Of a stretch of DNA of 64,000 bases, positions 33,849 through 43,489 are shown piece after piece. The position numbers and the translations under genes were made by a program. The number at the start of each line of letters is the position of its first letter. The stretch's first letter is position 1. Source of the stretch: Dyella kyungheensis (GTDB lineage Bacteria > Pseudomonadota > Gammaproteobacteria > Xanthomonadales > Rhodanobacteraceae); contig NZ_JADIKC010000009.1 in the NCBI RefSeq assembly GCF_016905005.1, positions 91,093-155,092 of the forward strand, in the 5' to 3' direction. Under the pieces are notes generated by a model that made no database searches, was not told where the DNA came from, and worked only from the letters and a program-made list of their open reading frames with translations.

Positions 33849-36626
33849 TTACAGCTTGAAGCGCACGCCCAGGCCGTAGGTACGGTCCTGGTAACGGATG
33901 TCACGCGGGCGCGTATCGCCATCGCCCCAATACTGGTGCAGGTTCGCACCGAGGATATTGGTCGCGTTGAACACCACGGTGAAGTACTTGTTGATGTCGT
34001 AACCGAGCGAGAAGTCGACCTGGTTGGCCGGCTTGATCTCGTCGTTCACGCCCGCCACGGTCGGCTGGTTGAAACCATCGATGAAGCGGCTGCGGTAGTT
34101 GTACGCCAGTCGTGCGGACCAGCCGAACTTTTCATACATCAGCACGGCATTGCCGTTGTTCTTGGACACGTTCTGCAGCGGCGAGGTGACCACCGGGCCG
34201 CCGATGAACTGCGGCGAACGCGTGGAGCCTTCGATATAGGTGTAGTTGAGCTGCACGCCCAGGCCGTTCAACGGTTCGGGCAGGAAGTCGAAGAACTGCT
34301 GGTACGCGACTTCCGCACCGTCCAGGTGACCCGAGCCCGCGCTCTGCGGCGAGTTGAGCTGGTACGGCTGGCCACCGATGGTCACATCCGTCACGTAGTT
34401 CTGGATGTAGCCGTTGATGTCGCGATAGAACACGCTGCCGCTAACGTAGCTGGCCGGCGCGAAGTAGTACTCCAGCGAGGCGTCGTAGTTGTTCGAGCGG
34501 ATCGGCTTCAGGTCTGGGTTGCCGCTGCTGGCCACGCCGGCACGGTTGATCGTGCCGGGGTTGAGCGACAACGACGGGTTGAGCTGGCCGAAGTCCGGAT
34601 ACGTCAGCGTCTTCGCCGCTACCAGGCGCAACTGCAGGTTGTCCTTGATGTGCAGGTTGAAGCTGAGGTTCGGCAGATACACCGGTGCGTTGGTGCCGTC
34701 GGATAGCGGCGTGTACGTGTTGGTGGAAGCGTCATAGGAGAACGCATCGAGGTTGCGCTTCACGCGTTCCACGCGCATGCCCATCAAGCCATCGAACGGC
34801 ATGCCCCACAAGTCGTTGCCGTAACCAATCTGGAAGTAACCGGCGTAGGACTTCTCATCGATGTGATAGAAGCGGCCCGGGTTCTCCGCGGCCAGGCCCG
34901 TCGGTACGCCGTACAGCGTGCGAATGGCATCGGCATTGTTGGTCAGGTAGTTGAAGCAACCGCTGAGCCACGGTACCGGAATCGCGTTGGTGGTCGGCTG
35001 GCTGCAGAAGTAGCCGCTGGGGAAGCGCGCGATCACCTGGTTGGCCGGATTGGGATTGAGCGAGATATCGCCCGTTCCACCCGGCGGTGGCGTGGAGATC
35101 TCGACGCTGCCGTTGTACTGCGCCTTGTGATCGGAATAACGCAGGCCGAAGTCGATGTACTGGAAGAAGCTGCCGTTGAGATCGTAGTTGCCGTCGCCGC
35201 GCCACGCCGTCTGCTCGCCGCGCTGGTTGTTCCAGGTCTGGAACAGGCCGTTGAGGTAGTAGTTCGACGGGTTGTTGGCCGGATTGCCGAGCAACTGCCA
35301 GTTCTGCGCGCCATTCCACACGGTGGTGATCGGCGCCTTCAGGAAGGTGTCGACGATGATGGTCTGCTCATGGAACGAGGTGGAGTTGAACGACAGGTCG
35401 GTCGACAGGTTCAGGCGATCGCCATGCCACTTGGCACCGATCGAGTTCTGGATGTCGTGGCCCCATTCCTGGTGCGCCTGCGTGCTGGTGGCCGCATAGG
35501 TGTTGCCGGTCCAGGTGCCACTGGCCGCATCGCAGATCGTCTGGCCGTAATAGGTCGAACCGGTCAACTGGTTGGCGTAGCAGTTGTTGGTGACCTTGAT
35601 GTTCTGCGGATCGACCGAGCCGACCGGGAAGCTGAAGAAGAACGGCTGGTTGTAGTTGTCCGAATCCCAGTCGTACAGGCCTTCGACGTAGATCTCGGTG
35701 CTGTCGTTGGGCTTCCACTGCAGCGCGTAGTTGAATTCCTGGCGCGTGCGGTCGCCGATGTTGTAGTCGGCGCCGAAACCGTTCGGGGCGGAGATGAGAT
35801 TCCCGCTGGACGTTCGCACGGGATCGCCGGCACCGGTGGTCAACACTTTCGGGAAGTCGTCCCACACAGCGTTATAGGCGTAATGCTGCCGGTCGTAACC
35901 GACGTTCATCAGGGCGCCGAACTCGCCGAGGTCGGTCTTCCAGCGATCGCTGAGCAGCAAGCTGCCGGTCGGGTCGGTGTGATCGCCGTACTTGCTGTGC
36001 GTCTCGTTGAGCGACGCAGCCACCTTGGCGCCGTCGAAGTCGAACGGACGGAACAGCTGCATGTCGACCATGCCGGCAATGCCGCCATCGGGCAGGCTCG
36101 CTTCGCTGGTCTTGTAGACCTGCACGGTTTTCACCGCCGTGGCCGGCAGGTTCTGGAACGCGAACGCGCGGCCCACGCCGCTGAAGATTTCGCGGCCGTT
36201 GAGCGTGGTGATCACATTGGGCAGGCCGCGAATCACCACCGAGCTGGTTTCGCCCTGGAAGCCCTGCGCCACCTGCACGCCGGTGATGCGCTGCAGTGCG
36301 TCGGCCACGCTGTTGTCGGGCAGCTTGCCGATGTCCTCGGCCACGATCGAGTCGGTGATCATGCGCGAGTCCTGCTTGAGCGTTTGCGCGCTCTGCAAGC
36401 TCTCGCGCAGCGGCGTCACCACCACGCCTGACAGGTTCACGGCGTCTTTCTGTTGCGCGTCGGAGGCGGTGGCCGCCTTCTTGGGTGCATTGGCGGGCGG
36501 CGTGGTGGTGTCCGTCGACTGTTGCGGATCGGCAGGCGCTGCCGGTGCATCGGCAGCGTGCGCGACGCCGAACGAGGCGGCGATAGCGGCTGCCAACAAG
36601 GTTCTGTGGATCTGTGTGCGAATCAT
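33849..36626 (-). CDS. TonB-dependent receptor, TonB-Xanth-Caul type (copy A)
   Basis: A 925-residue outer-membrane receptor for oligosaccharide uptake. After the signal peptide (TLLAAAIAASFGVAHA) come a Pro/Thr-rich linker, the plug domain (EDIGKLPDNSVADALQRI, RGLPNVITTLNGREIF, GIAGMVDMQLFRPFDF) and a 22-strand barrel ending in YGLGVRFKL. Typical for this family are FNLHIKDNLQLRLVAAKTL and YDASLEYYFAP. It is a diverged paralogue of the receptor at 39245-42076. GGAGG lies 7 nt before the ATG at 36626. Its position between the GDSL and GH93-like genes indicates arabinan fragments as substrate. Confidence 0.94.
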   Translation of the reverse strand: MIRTQIHRTLLAAAIAASFGVAHAADAPAAPADPQQSTDTTTPPANAPKKAATASDAQQKDAVNLSGVVVTPLRESLQSAQTLKQDSRMITDSIVAEDIGKLPDNSVADALQRITGVQVAQGFQGETSSVVIRGLPNVITTLNGREIFSGVGRAFAFQNLPATAVKTVQVYKTSEASLPDGGIAGMVDMQLFRPFDFDGAKVAASLNETHSKYGDHTDPTGSLLLSDRWKTDLGEFGALMNVGYDRQHYAYNAVWDDFPKVLTTGAGDPVRTSSGNLISAPNGFGADYNIGDRTRQEFNYALQWKPNDSTEIYVEGLYDWDSDNYNQPFFFSFPVGSVDPQNIKVTNNCYANQLTGSTYYGQTICDAASGTWTGNTYAATSTQAHQEWGHDIQNSIGAKWHGDRLNLSTDLSFNSTSFHEQTIIVDTFLKAPITTVWNGAQNWQLLGNPANNPSNYYLNGLFQTWNNQRGEQTAWRGDGNYDLNGSFFQYIDFGLRYSDHKAQYNGSVEISTPPPGGTGDISLNPNPANQVIARFPSGYFCSQPTTNAIPVPWLSGCFNYLTNNADAIRTLYGVPTGLAAENPGRFYHIDEKSYAGYFQIGYGNDLWGMPFDGLMGMRVERVKRNLDAFSYDASTNTYTPLSDGTNAPVYLPNLSFNLHIKDNLQLRLVAAKTLTYPDFGQLNPSLSLNPGTINRAGVASSGNPDLKPIRSNNYDASLEYYFAPASYVSGSVFYRDINGYIQNYVTDVTIGGQPYQLNSPQSAGSGHLDGAEVAYQQFFDFLPEPLNGLGVQLNYTYIEGSTRSPQFIGGPVVTSPLQNVSKNNGNAVLMYEKFGWSARLAYNYRSRFIDGFNQPTVAGVNDEIKPANQVDFSLGYDINKYFTVVFNATNILGANLHQYWGDGDTRPRDIRYQDRTYGLGVRFKL

Positions 36627-36695
36627 GGAAAGCCTCCCCTCAGAGGTCATAGCTCACCGGCTGACGCCGGCGTTGTCGTGATCAGGGCACTGCCT

Positions 36696-38126
36696 TCACT
36701 CCCCAGCGGTGCCTGTTCGTTTGGAAATCCGGTGTTGCTTGCGCGATCTCGACGCGTGGCCGGCCTGGCATCCCAACCAGGCCAACGGAACCGCCTGGGC
36801 CATGGCGCGATAGCCCTCGTCGTTCGGATGAATGTGGTCGCCGCTGTCGAAGCGCGTCTGCATGCGTGTGGGTTGTGCGGGATCGCGCAACGCCGCGTCG
36901 AAATCGGCCACGCCTTGGTAAACCGTGGCCTGCCGCACCCATGCGTTGATGGTTTGGCGCGCTACTTCACCTTGCGGCGTAAATGCGTTCTCGGTGCCGC
37001 CGAAGGGTGGCAAGGTGGCGCCGTAAACGGTCAGGCCATGTTGCTTCGCGCGCTCGGCGATACGCTGCAGTGCCGCGATCACCGGTGTCGCCATGGCGTT
37101 GGCATCGGGCTGCGCAAGGCCGGCCGCGTGCGCCGCCATGGTCGGCTCGCCGATGTCGTTGATGCCGCCCAGCAACAGCAGGAATCTGGCGCCGCTCACC
37201 GACAACACGTCCGGCGACAGCCGTTCCAGCATGGGCTCGCCCTGGCCGAAATTGCCGAGGGCACCAGCCACCGGGTTGCCGTCGATACCCATGTTGATCA
37301 CCGGCGTCACGCAGCCCGCATTCGCCAGCCGGGCAGCCAATTGCTCGGGATAGCTGTTTCCCACGCTGGCGCGGAACCCGTTGGTGATGGAATCACCCAG
37401 GGCCACCAGCACCGGCGTGGGCGTCGCCGTCATCACATCGACTCGCGTCAGCCAGTCATAGCCCGGCGCCGTAGTGGCGTCGGTGAAGGAGACGTCGCCG
37501 GTATGGTCGCCGGCGCCGGACAACGACTGCCTCATACGTGAGTCCGTATGCCAGGACGCCGGCTCCGCGCGACCTGGCACGTAGAGACTCACCGCCAGCC
37601 GCTGGCCCGCGTGCAGTTCGAACGGCAGCGCATCGGTGTCGATTGCGCTTTTCGCCGGTAGCGTGAAGGCACGTTTGCCCTGCACCGTGAGGTGCATCAG
37701 CGTCGATACTTCGATGCTTTCTCCGTGCGCTGCGGCGCGGGCTACGGTGATGGCGCCGATGTCGACGGGCGTCGCACCATAGCGATTGTCCAGGTGCAGA
37801 CGAACATGGCCGCCGCCGACACCGACGGTCAGCATTTCGCGCACGGTCTGCCCTGCGATGGGCAGATTCTTCGGCGGCTGCGGCAACTGGATGTTGGGCT
37901 CGATCGGATTGCGCAGCGGTGCCACACCCCACGCGGTCGTCCACGTTCCTTCGGCGCCCATGGCCGCGGGTGCAGCCAGTGCGCTGGCAACGACCAGCGC
38001 GAGAGCGAACAAAAAGTTGACCGGGGCGCGCACGCGGATTGCGCGGGAGGAGGTTGCGCAGCCAGCGGCGCGCCCGGTCAGGGGGGAACCATCGATCGGT
38101 GGTGGTCGATGCGGAAGCACGTTCAT
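36696..38126 (-). CDS. Secreted SGNH/GDSL hydrolase
   Basis: A 476-residue exported hydrolase. The first 35 residues are unusual and come before the signal segment (VNFLFALALVVASALAAPA), so a later start such as the GTG near 38021 is possible although it lacks a ribosome site. A beta-rich N-terminal region precedes the SGNH domain with ALGDSITNGF (nucleophile Ser), GIDGNPVAG, LLLGGINDIG (block III Asn) and SGDHIHPNDEGYRAM (Asp-His pair). It probably removes acetyl or other ester groups from the polysaccharide. Its start overlaps the stop of the upstream GH43 gene by 4 nt. Confidence 0.85.
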   Translation of the reverse strand: MNVLPHRPPPIDGSPLTGRAAGCATSSRAIRVRAPVNFLFALALVVASALAAPAAMGAEGTWTTAWGVAPLRNPIEPNIQLPQPPKNLPIAGQTVREMLTVGVGGGHVRLHLDNRYGATPVDIGAITVARAAAHGESIEVSTLMHLTVQGKRAFTLPAKSAIDTDALPFELHAGQRLAVSLYVPGRAEPASWHTDSRMRQSLSGAGDHTGDVSFTDATTAPGYDWLTRVDVMTATPTPVLVALGDSITNGFRASVGNSYPEQLAARLANAGCVTPVINMGIDGNPVAGALGNFGQGEPMLERLSPDVLSVSGARFLLLLGGINDIGEPTMAAHAAGLAQPDANAMATPVIAALQRIAERAKQHGLTVYGATLPPFGGTENAFTPQGEVARQTINAWVRQATVYQGVADFDAALRDPAQPTRMQTRFDSGDHIHPNDEGYRAMAQAVPLAWLGCQAGHASRSRKQHRISKRTGTAGE

Positions 38127-39217
38127 CGCTTCGCCGCCGCGTCGTCGCCCGAAGGCTTCTCAATCGCCACGCCCGGATCCACCGGCGTGCCGAGCAAAGG
38201 CGCGCCCAGCGCATCGAAGCGCATGGGCTGCATGCGGATATCGCGGCAGGCGTAAGCAGGCGAGCAGTCCAGGCGCTCGATGGCGTGATACACGTTCCAC
38301 GCCTGCTTGCCGTCCGGCGAAGGCACGAACACCACCGAACCCGGACCGTAGACCTTGCCGTGGTGGTCGAAGATCGGGCCGGACTTGTGCCACGCCGACG
38401 CATCGAGCGGCGAGCCGCCCTTACCCAGCGTCAGCAGACCCACCGCATAGTCATTGGGGATCCAGCTGGCGCTGCCTGAGTACGTGATATAGGTGCGACC
38501 CTCGCGGGCATAACCCACGGGGCCTTCCTGGATCGGTTTATCACGCGTTTCCCACGCTTCCGTCGGCGTCGACAGAAACACCGTGGGCCCGTCCACGTGC
38601 ACGGCGTCGCGCATCGGTGCCAGGCAGATGCGTTGCGGAAATGCCGAGTCGCCTTGATTGGTGCAGGACCAGGTGAGATACAGCTTGCCGTCCGCTGCCG
38701 TAAACACATTGGGATCGATGCCCCAGTGGTCGGTGGAAGCATCGAGCTGGCCGTGCGGCAAGCCGGTATCCGCTTCGGTGAATTGGCCCAGGCCGTTGCC
38801 CTTGCCATCCGAGGTCAAGGCAAACAGGCGGTGGTGATTGTTGTCGCCATCGTCTGCCGCGTAGTAGATCACCCAGCGGCCATTCACGCGGTGCAGCTCG
38901 GGCGCCCAGATCTCCTTGCCATTCGGATCGCTGCCGCGATGGGGCGTCCAGAGCCCTTGCCATGGCGCGGTGGCCAAACCCGTCAGAGTGCGCGACTGCT
39001 TGACGCAGATCTCCGCCACGCCGCAATGGGAGCTGCTGTAGTAGTACACCCCGTCCTCATAGGTGACCCATGGGTCCTGCCCCACGAACACGGGGTTGGT
39101 GAACGTTTCGGCCGCGCACGGCAGGGCCAGCAGCCAGAGACCGCTAAGCCATCCCCATCGACGCGACTTGCCAGCTTTCACCGTACATTGCTCCAGGGTG
39201 GTGGCCCCGTGCTTCAT
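38123..39217 (-). CDS. Secreted GH43 glycosidase (second copy in the locus)
   Basis: About 364 residues with signal segment WLSGLWLLALPCAAETF. GH43 motifs are complete: base Asp in VGQDPWVTYED, EIWAPELHRVNGRWVIYYAA, modulating Asp in HWGIDPNVFTA and acid Glu in PIQEGPVGYAREG. It differs clearly from the GH43 enzyme at 31184-32170, so the two are not recent duplicates and probably cleave different linkages. The start is uncertain (ATG 39217 or GTG 39229, both with weak ribosome sites). It lies 27 bp after the receptor gene and is coupled to the GDSL gene. Confidence 0.88.
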   Translation of the reverse strand: MKHGATTLEQCTVKAGKSRRWGWLSGLWLLALPCAAETFTNPVFVGQDPWVTYEDGVYYYSSSHCGVAEICVKQSRTLTGLATAPWQGLWTPHRGSDPNGKEIWAPELHRVNGRWVIYYAADDGDNNHHRLFALTSDGKGNGLGQFTEADTGLPHGQLDASTDHWGIDPNVFTAADGKLYLTWSCTNQGDSAFPQRICLAPMRDAVHVDGPTVFLSTPTEAWETRDKPIQEGPVGYAREGRTYITYSGSASWIPNDYAVGLLTLGKGGSPLDASAWHKSGPIFDHHGKVYGPGSVVFVPSPDGKQAWNVYHAIERLDCSPAYACRDIRMQPMRFDALGAPLLGTPVDPGVAIEKPSGDDAAAKR

Positions 39218-39244
39218 CACGCGAAGCACGGGGCGTGGTCTGCT

Positions 39245-42076
39245 TTACAGCTTGAAGCGCACGCCAAGACCGACCGAGCGGTCCTGGTAACGGAGATCCT
39301 GCGGCATCGACTTGCCCGAACCGGCATAGGAATGGAAATCCTTGCCGAGCAGGTTGGTGGCGTTGAACACCACGGTGAAGTACTTGTTGATGTCGTAGCC
39401 AATCGAAAGATCGAGTTCGCTGGCCGGCACGTCGTACATCTGCGCGTTGTTGCCCAGCACGCTGCTCGCCGCGAGGAAGAACTCCGGATAGCGGCTGCGA
39501 TAGCTGTAAGCCAGTCGCGCCGATACGCCGTACTTCTCGTACATCAGCACGAGGTTGTAGTTGTTCTTGGAGACGTTCTGGAACGGAGCACTGATGAAAC
39601 CGTCGCCGGTCATCGAGGGCGTCTTCAGCTTGCTGTCGATGTAGGTGTAGTTGGCCTGGAAGCCCAGGCCGCTGAGCGCCCCCGGCAGCGAGGTGAAGAA
39701 CTGCGTGTAGCCCAGTTCCGCGCCTTCCAGATGGCCCGAACCCGCACTCTGCGGACCGGAGATCAGATAGGTGATACCGCCGATGTTCTGCTCGAACGTG
39801 TAGTTTTCGATGTAGCCGGTGATGTCGTGATAGAACACGCCGCCGGTGAGCGAGCCCACATCGCTGAAATACCATTCCAGCGTGGCGTCGTAGTTGGTCG
39901 ACTTGGTCGGCTTCAGGTACGCGTTGCCACCTGCGCCGGTGGCGATGGTGTTGGCGGTCGGCGGGCTGAGCGAGAGCGACGGATTGAGCTGGGTGAAGTC
40001 CGGATACTGCAGCGTCTTGCCGGCCGACAGGCGCATCTGCAGGTTGTCGCGCAGATGCAGGTTGAAGGTCGCATTCGGCAGCGCGGTGCGCTGGCTGGTG
40101 TTCAAGCCGATCGGCGAATACAGCTGGGTGGAGCTGTCATACGTGAAGGCATTGAGATCGCGATTGATCTTTTCCAGACGCACACCGATCACGCCGTCGT
40201 ACGGCAGGCCGAACATCTCGTTGCCGTAGTTGAGCTGGCCGTAGAGCGAGTAGGTCTTCTCGGTGATGTCGAAGTACTGGCCATCCTGTGCCGGCAGGTT
40301 GCCTGGCGCCAGACCATAGAACTGGCGCAGCGCATCGGCATTGTTCAACAGATAGTTGTAGCACCCGGTGAGCGCACTGCCAGGCACCGCCGCCGTGCGC
40401 GGCACGTTGCAGAAGTACTGCTGACCGAACAGGCCGAGCACGTTGTTGGCCGGATTGGGCGAACCATCGGGCAGGTAGGCGCCGCCCGGAGGACCCTGGT
40501 CGAACTGCGCGCCGGTCGCCTGCGCGTTGGTATTGGCATAGCGCGCGCCGAAGTTGATCGAGTTGAAGAAGCTGCTATCGAAGCTGTAGTCGCCATCGAA
40601 GCGCCAGGCCGTCTGCGTCGCCCGGTTGTTGTTCCACTGCTGGTACAGACCGTTGAGGTAGTAATTGGCCGGGTTCATCTGCGGTGTGCCGGCCAGGCCC
40701 CAGGTGTTCGGATAGTTGTAGTACGTGGTCAGTGGCGACGAGGAGGCATCGAGGAAGGTATCGATGACGAAACGCTGGTTCTGGTAGCTCGAGGCGTTGC
40801 GCGTGAGGTCGGTCGACAGATTGAGCTTGTCGCCATGCCACTTCAGGCCAATCGCGTTCTGGATGTTGTGGCCCCAGTCCTGATGCGCCTGCGTACTGGT
40901 GGCAGCGTAGTAGTTGCCGGTATACGACGCGCTGGTGGTCGGGCAGATGGTCTGGCCGTAGTACGGCGAACCGGGCGTGCCGACCGGGAAGCACGAGCCG
41001 CTCACCGTATACGCCGACGGCGCCACCACATTCTGCGGACCGGAGAAGTAATACGGCTGGTTGTACTGATCGGAAAGCCAGGTGTAGAGGCCTTCCACGT
41101 AGACTTCGGTGTTGTCGTTGGGTTTCCACTGCAGCGCGTAGTTCATTTCCGGGCGCTTGCGCCAACCCACGTTGTAGTTCGCGCCGAACTGGTTCTGCGC
41201 CACCACCAGATCGCCGTTGGGCGTACGGATGGGGTTGTTCGAACCATCGGTCGCCACGCGCGTGAGGTTGTTGTCCACGTACGACACGTTGTAGTCGTAG
41301 TGCATGGTGGTGATGCCGGTGTTGAGCAGCGCACCGAATTCGCCGGCATCGGTATGCCAACGGTTGCTGATCAGGAAGCTCGCGGTGGGATCGGTATGCG
41401 CGCCATATTCCTGATTGGTCTCGGTCAGCGTGGCAGCGACCTTCAAGCCCGGGAAGTCGAACGGGCGGAAGGTGCGAATGTCCACCGTGCCCGCGATGCC
41501 GCCGGTCACCATGGTGGCATCGGTGGATTTGTACACGTCCAGACCGCTCACCGCCGTGGCGGGCAGATCCTGGAATGAGAACTCGCGGCCGCCCGAGCTG
41601 AAGATTTCGCGGCCGTTGAGCGTGGTCACCGCATTGGGCAGACCGCGGATCACCACCGAGGTGGTCTCACCCTGGAAACCCTGCGCCACCTGCACGCCGG
41701 TCACGCGCTGCAGTGCGTCGGCCACGCTGTTGTCCGGCAGCTTGCCAATGTCCTCGGCCACGATCGAATCGACGATCAGCGGGGAATCCTGCTTGATCGA
41801 CTGCGCGGTCTTCAGGCTGTCGCGCAGCGGCGTCACCGTCACGCCGGCCAGGTTCTGGGCGTTCTGCGTCGAGGCCTCGGTTTGTGCCGCGATGCCGGCC
41901 GCCGTGCTGGGCTTCTTGGCCGGCTTGGCGTCGGTGGCGGTCTGCGTCGTCGTGGCCGTGCCGTTCTGCTGCGGTTCGTCGCTGTTCGCTGCGGTGGTGT
42001 CGGCGGCATGCGCCACGCTGAAGACGGCGGCGATGGCGGCGGCAAGCAGGCTGCGTTGAATGTGGGTGCGAATCAT
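39245..42076 (-). CDS. TonB-dependent receptor, TonB-Xanth-Caul type (copy B)
   Basis: A 943-residue outer-membrane receptor. Signal peptide SLLAAAIAAVFSVAHA, a Thr/Ala-rich linker, a plug (EDIGKLPDNSVADALQRV, RGLPNAVTTLNGREIF, GIAGTVDIRTFRPFDF) and a barrel ending VGLGVRFKL. It shares the N-terminus MIRTxIxRxLLAAAIAA with copy A, which supports the ATG at 42076 over 42094. It probably imports the oligosaccharides released by the adjacent clan-A and GH43 enzymes. Two receptors in one locus suggest two related glycans, or two chain lengths. Confidence 0.94.
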   Translation of the reverse strand: MIRTHIQRSLLAAAIAAVFSVAHAADTTAANSDEPQQNGTATTTQTATDAKPAKKPSTAAGIAAQTEASTQNAQNLAGVTVTPLRDSLKTAQSIKQDSPLIVDSIVAEDIGKLPDNSVADALQRVTGVQVAQGFQGETTSVVIRGLPNAVTTLNGREIFSSGGREFSFQDLPATAVSGLDVYKSTDATMVTGGIAGTVDIRTFRPFDFPGLKVAATLTETNQEYGAHTDPTASFLISNRWHTDAGEFGALLNTGITTMHYDYNVSYVDNNLTRVATDGSNNPIRTPNGDLVVAQNQFGANYNVGWRKRPEMNYALQWKPNDNTEVYVEGLYTWLSDQYNQPYYFSGPQNVVAPSAYTVSGSCFPVGTPGSPYYGQTICPTTSASYTGNYYAATSTQAHQDWGHNIQNAIGLKWHGDKLNLSTDLTRNASSYQNQRFVIDTFLDASSSPLTTYYNYPNTWGLAGTPQMNPANYYLNGLYQQWNNNRATQTAWRFDGDYSFDSSFFNSINFGARYANTNAQATGAQFDQGPPGGAYLPDGSPNPANNVLGLFGQQYFCNVPRTAAVPGSALTGCYNYLLNNADALRQFYGLAPGNLPAQDGQYFDITEKTYSLYGQLNYGNEMFGLPYDGVIGVRLEKINRDLNAFTYDSSTQLYSPIGLNTSQRTALPNATFNLHLRDNLQMRLSAGKTLQYPDFTQLNPSLSLSPPTANTIATGAGGNAYLKPTKSTNYDATLEWYFSDVGSLTGGVFYHDITGYIENYTFEQNIGGITYLISGPQSAGSGHLEGAELGYTQFFTSLPGALSGLGFQANYTYIDSKLKTPSMTGDGFISAPFQNVSKNNYNLVLMYEKYGVSARLAYSYRSRYPEFFLAASSVLGNNAQMYDVPASELDLSIGYDINKYFTVVFNATNLLGKDFHSYAGSGKSMPQDLRYQDRSVGLGVRFKL

Positions 42077-42175
42077 CTCTTCACTCGGGGGCATGCAGCG
42101 TCAGTCGTGCCGACGCTGTCGTTATGGGTATCGCCAGCGTGGGGTTTCGCGGCGCGTGGGTAGGTCCTTCGTTGG

Positions 42176-43360
42176 TCAGCGCGATGTCGCTCCCGCCGAC
42201 AAGGGGTAGCTCAACGCATCCGCCGGCACGACACCGCGAGGCGCGTGCGACAGCGAGCGCAGAATGTCGATCTCGCGCTGGCGATAAGGCTTGCCGTCGG
42301 CATGGAAAAGGTCGTGGAACCACAGCGTCGGCGGCGCCATGGTGTACGGGCGCTGCCACGAATCCCACGGCATGTTGGTCTGCGATTTGCCGACCACGAA
42401 ACCCCAGTTGACCATGCCCACGTCGGCCTTCTTGGCGATCGGAAGAATGCCGTCGATGGTCGAACCATTGCCTCGCGCCATGTACTCGGTGCAGATCAAC
42501 GGACGTCCATACGTCTGCAGCTGCTTCACGCGGCCGGCAAAGGTTTCCGGCCAGCTGTAGTCGTGGAAGCTGATCACGTCGGACTGCTCGATCTGCGTGC
42601 GCTCGACAGCATTGAGCTTGGCAGGATCGGACCAGTCGTCGTGATGCCAGACACCGCTGGTGAGCGGCTGCACCGGCGCCGCGCTGCGCGCCCAGGCAAA
42701 CACCTGCGGCAGCAACTTGGCGACGTGGCCTTCCTTGTCCTTGGGTTCCCTGGCGTCGTAGTTGCCGCCGCCCGGGTTATCCGGTTCGTTCCACACGTCC
42801 CATGCCAGGATGCGCTGATCCTTGGCGAAGCTGCCGACGATGTCCTTCACGTACTGCTCGAGGCGCGGGTACTGACTGGGATCGGTCATCGCCACACCCG
42901 GGCTCTGCACCCAGCCGGAGTTGTGCACGCCGGGAATCGGCGGGTGCTGCGGGCCGAGCTTCGGCTCCGGATCCCAGCACGAATCGAACAGCACGAAGAT
43001 CGGCTTGATGCCGTGCTTGTTGGCGATGGTGAGGAAGCTGTCGATGCGCTTCTTGAAGCCCGCCGCATCCTGCTGCCACAACAAGTCGTGCAGGAACACG
43101 CGCATGGTGGTCATGCCGGCCTGTTGTGCCCAGCCGAACTCCTGGTCGATGCGCGCGGGATCGAACGTGTCGGCCTGCCACATCTCCAGCTGGTTGATGG
43201 CGTTCGCCGGCAGGTAGTTGCTGCCCAGCGGCCACTGCTGCTTGGCATACCAGGCCTTGGCTTCCGCGGGCGTCCAGCGTTGCGACGCGTCGCGCGCATG
43301 GGACGGCGCGGCGAACGTTGCCGCCAGACCCATGGCCACTGCCAACAATGCGTACTTCAT
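42176..43360 (-). CDS. Secreted clan-A (GH5-like) glycosidase
   Basis: A 394-residue exported (beta/alpha)8 enzyme. After the signal peptide (ALLAVAMGLAATFAAPSHA) the barrel shows MTTMRVFLHDLLW, the acid/base Glu in LAWDVWNEPDN, and the nucleophile Glu in GRPLICTEYMARG, the usual clan-A pair on strands 4 and 7. The exact family is uncertain: it resembles GH5-type cellulase-annotated proteins, but the locus suggests cleavage of a galactan or arabinan backbone or side chain. GGGAG precedes the ATG by 6-7 nt. It lies 129 bp after the epimerase gene. Confidence 0.87.
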   Translation of the reverse strand: MKYALLAVAMGLAATFAAPSHARDASQRWTPAEAKAWYAKQQWPLGSNYLPANAINQLEMWQADTFDPARIDQEFGWAQQAGMTTMRVFLHDLLWQQDAAGFKKRIDSFLTIANKHGIKPIFVLFDSCWDPEPKLGPQHPPIPGVHNSGWVQSPGVAMTDPSQYPRLEQYVKDIVGSFAKDQRILAWDVWNEPDNPGGGNYDAREPKDKEGHVAKLLPQVFAWARSAAPVQPLTSGVWHHDDWSDPAKLNAVERTQIEQSDVISFHDYSWPETFAGRVKQLQTYGRPLICTEYMARGNGSTIDGILPIAKKADVGMVNWGFVVGKSQTNMPWDSWQRPYTMAPPTLWFHDLFHADGKPYRQREIDILRSLSHAPRGVVPADALSYPLSAGATSR

Positions 43361-43489
43361 CTGCTCTCCCTCAGGTGGCGTCGCGACGGACTCGAGCGAC
43401 GCATTGGTTATGCGCGGCCGCCTTGTTTTGGAGACAAAGCGACCCTACGGACGCCCTCGCGAGCGTCCTTGCAGCGACTGTTCGTTGGG

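Noticed and set aside
38597..41578. A 993-codon plus-strand frame opposite the GH43 and receptor genes
   Set aside because: It spans two well-supported minus-strand genes and their junction and shows only biased composition.
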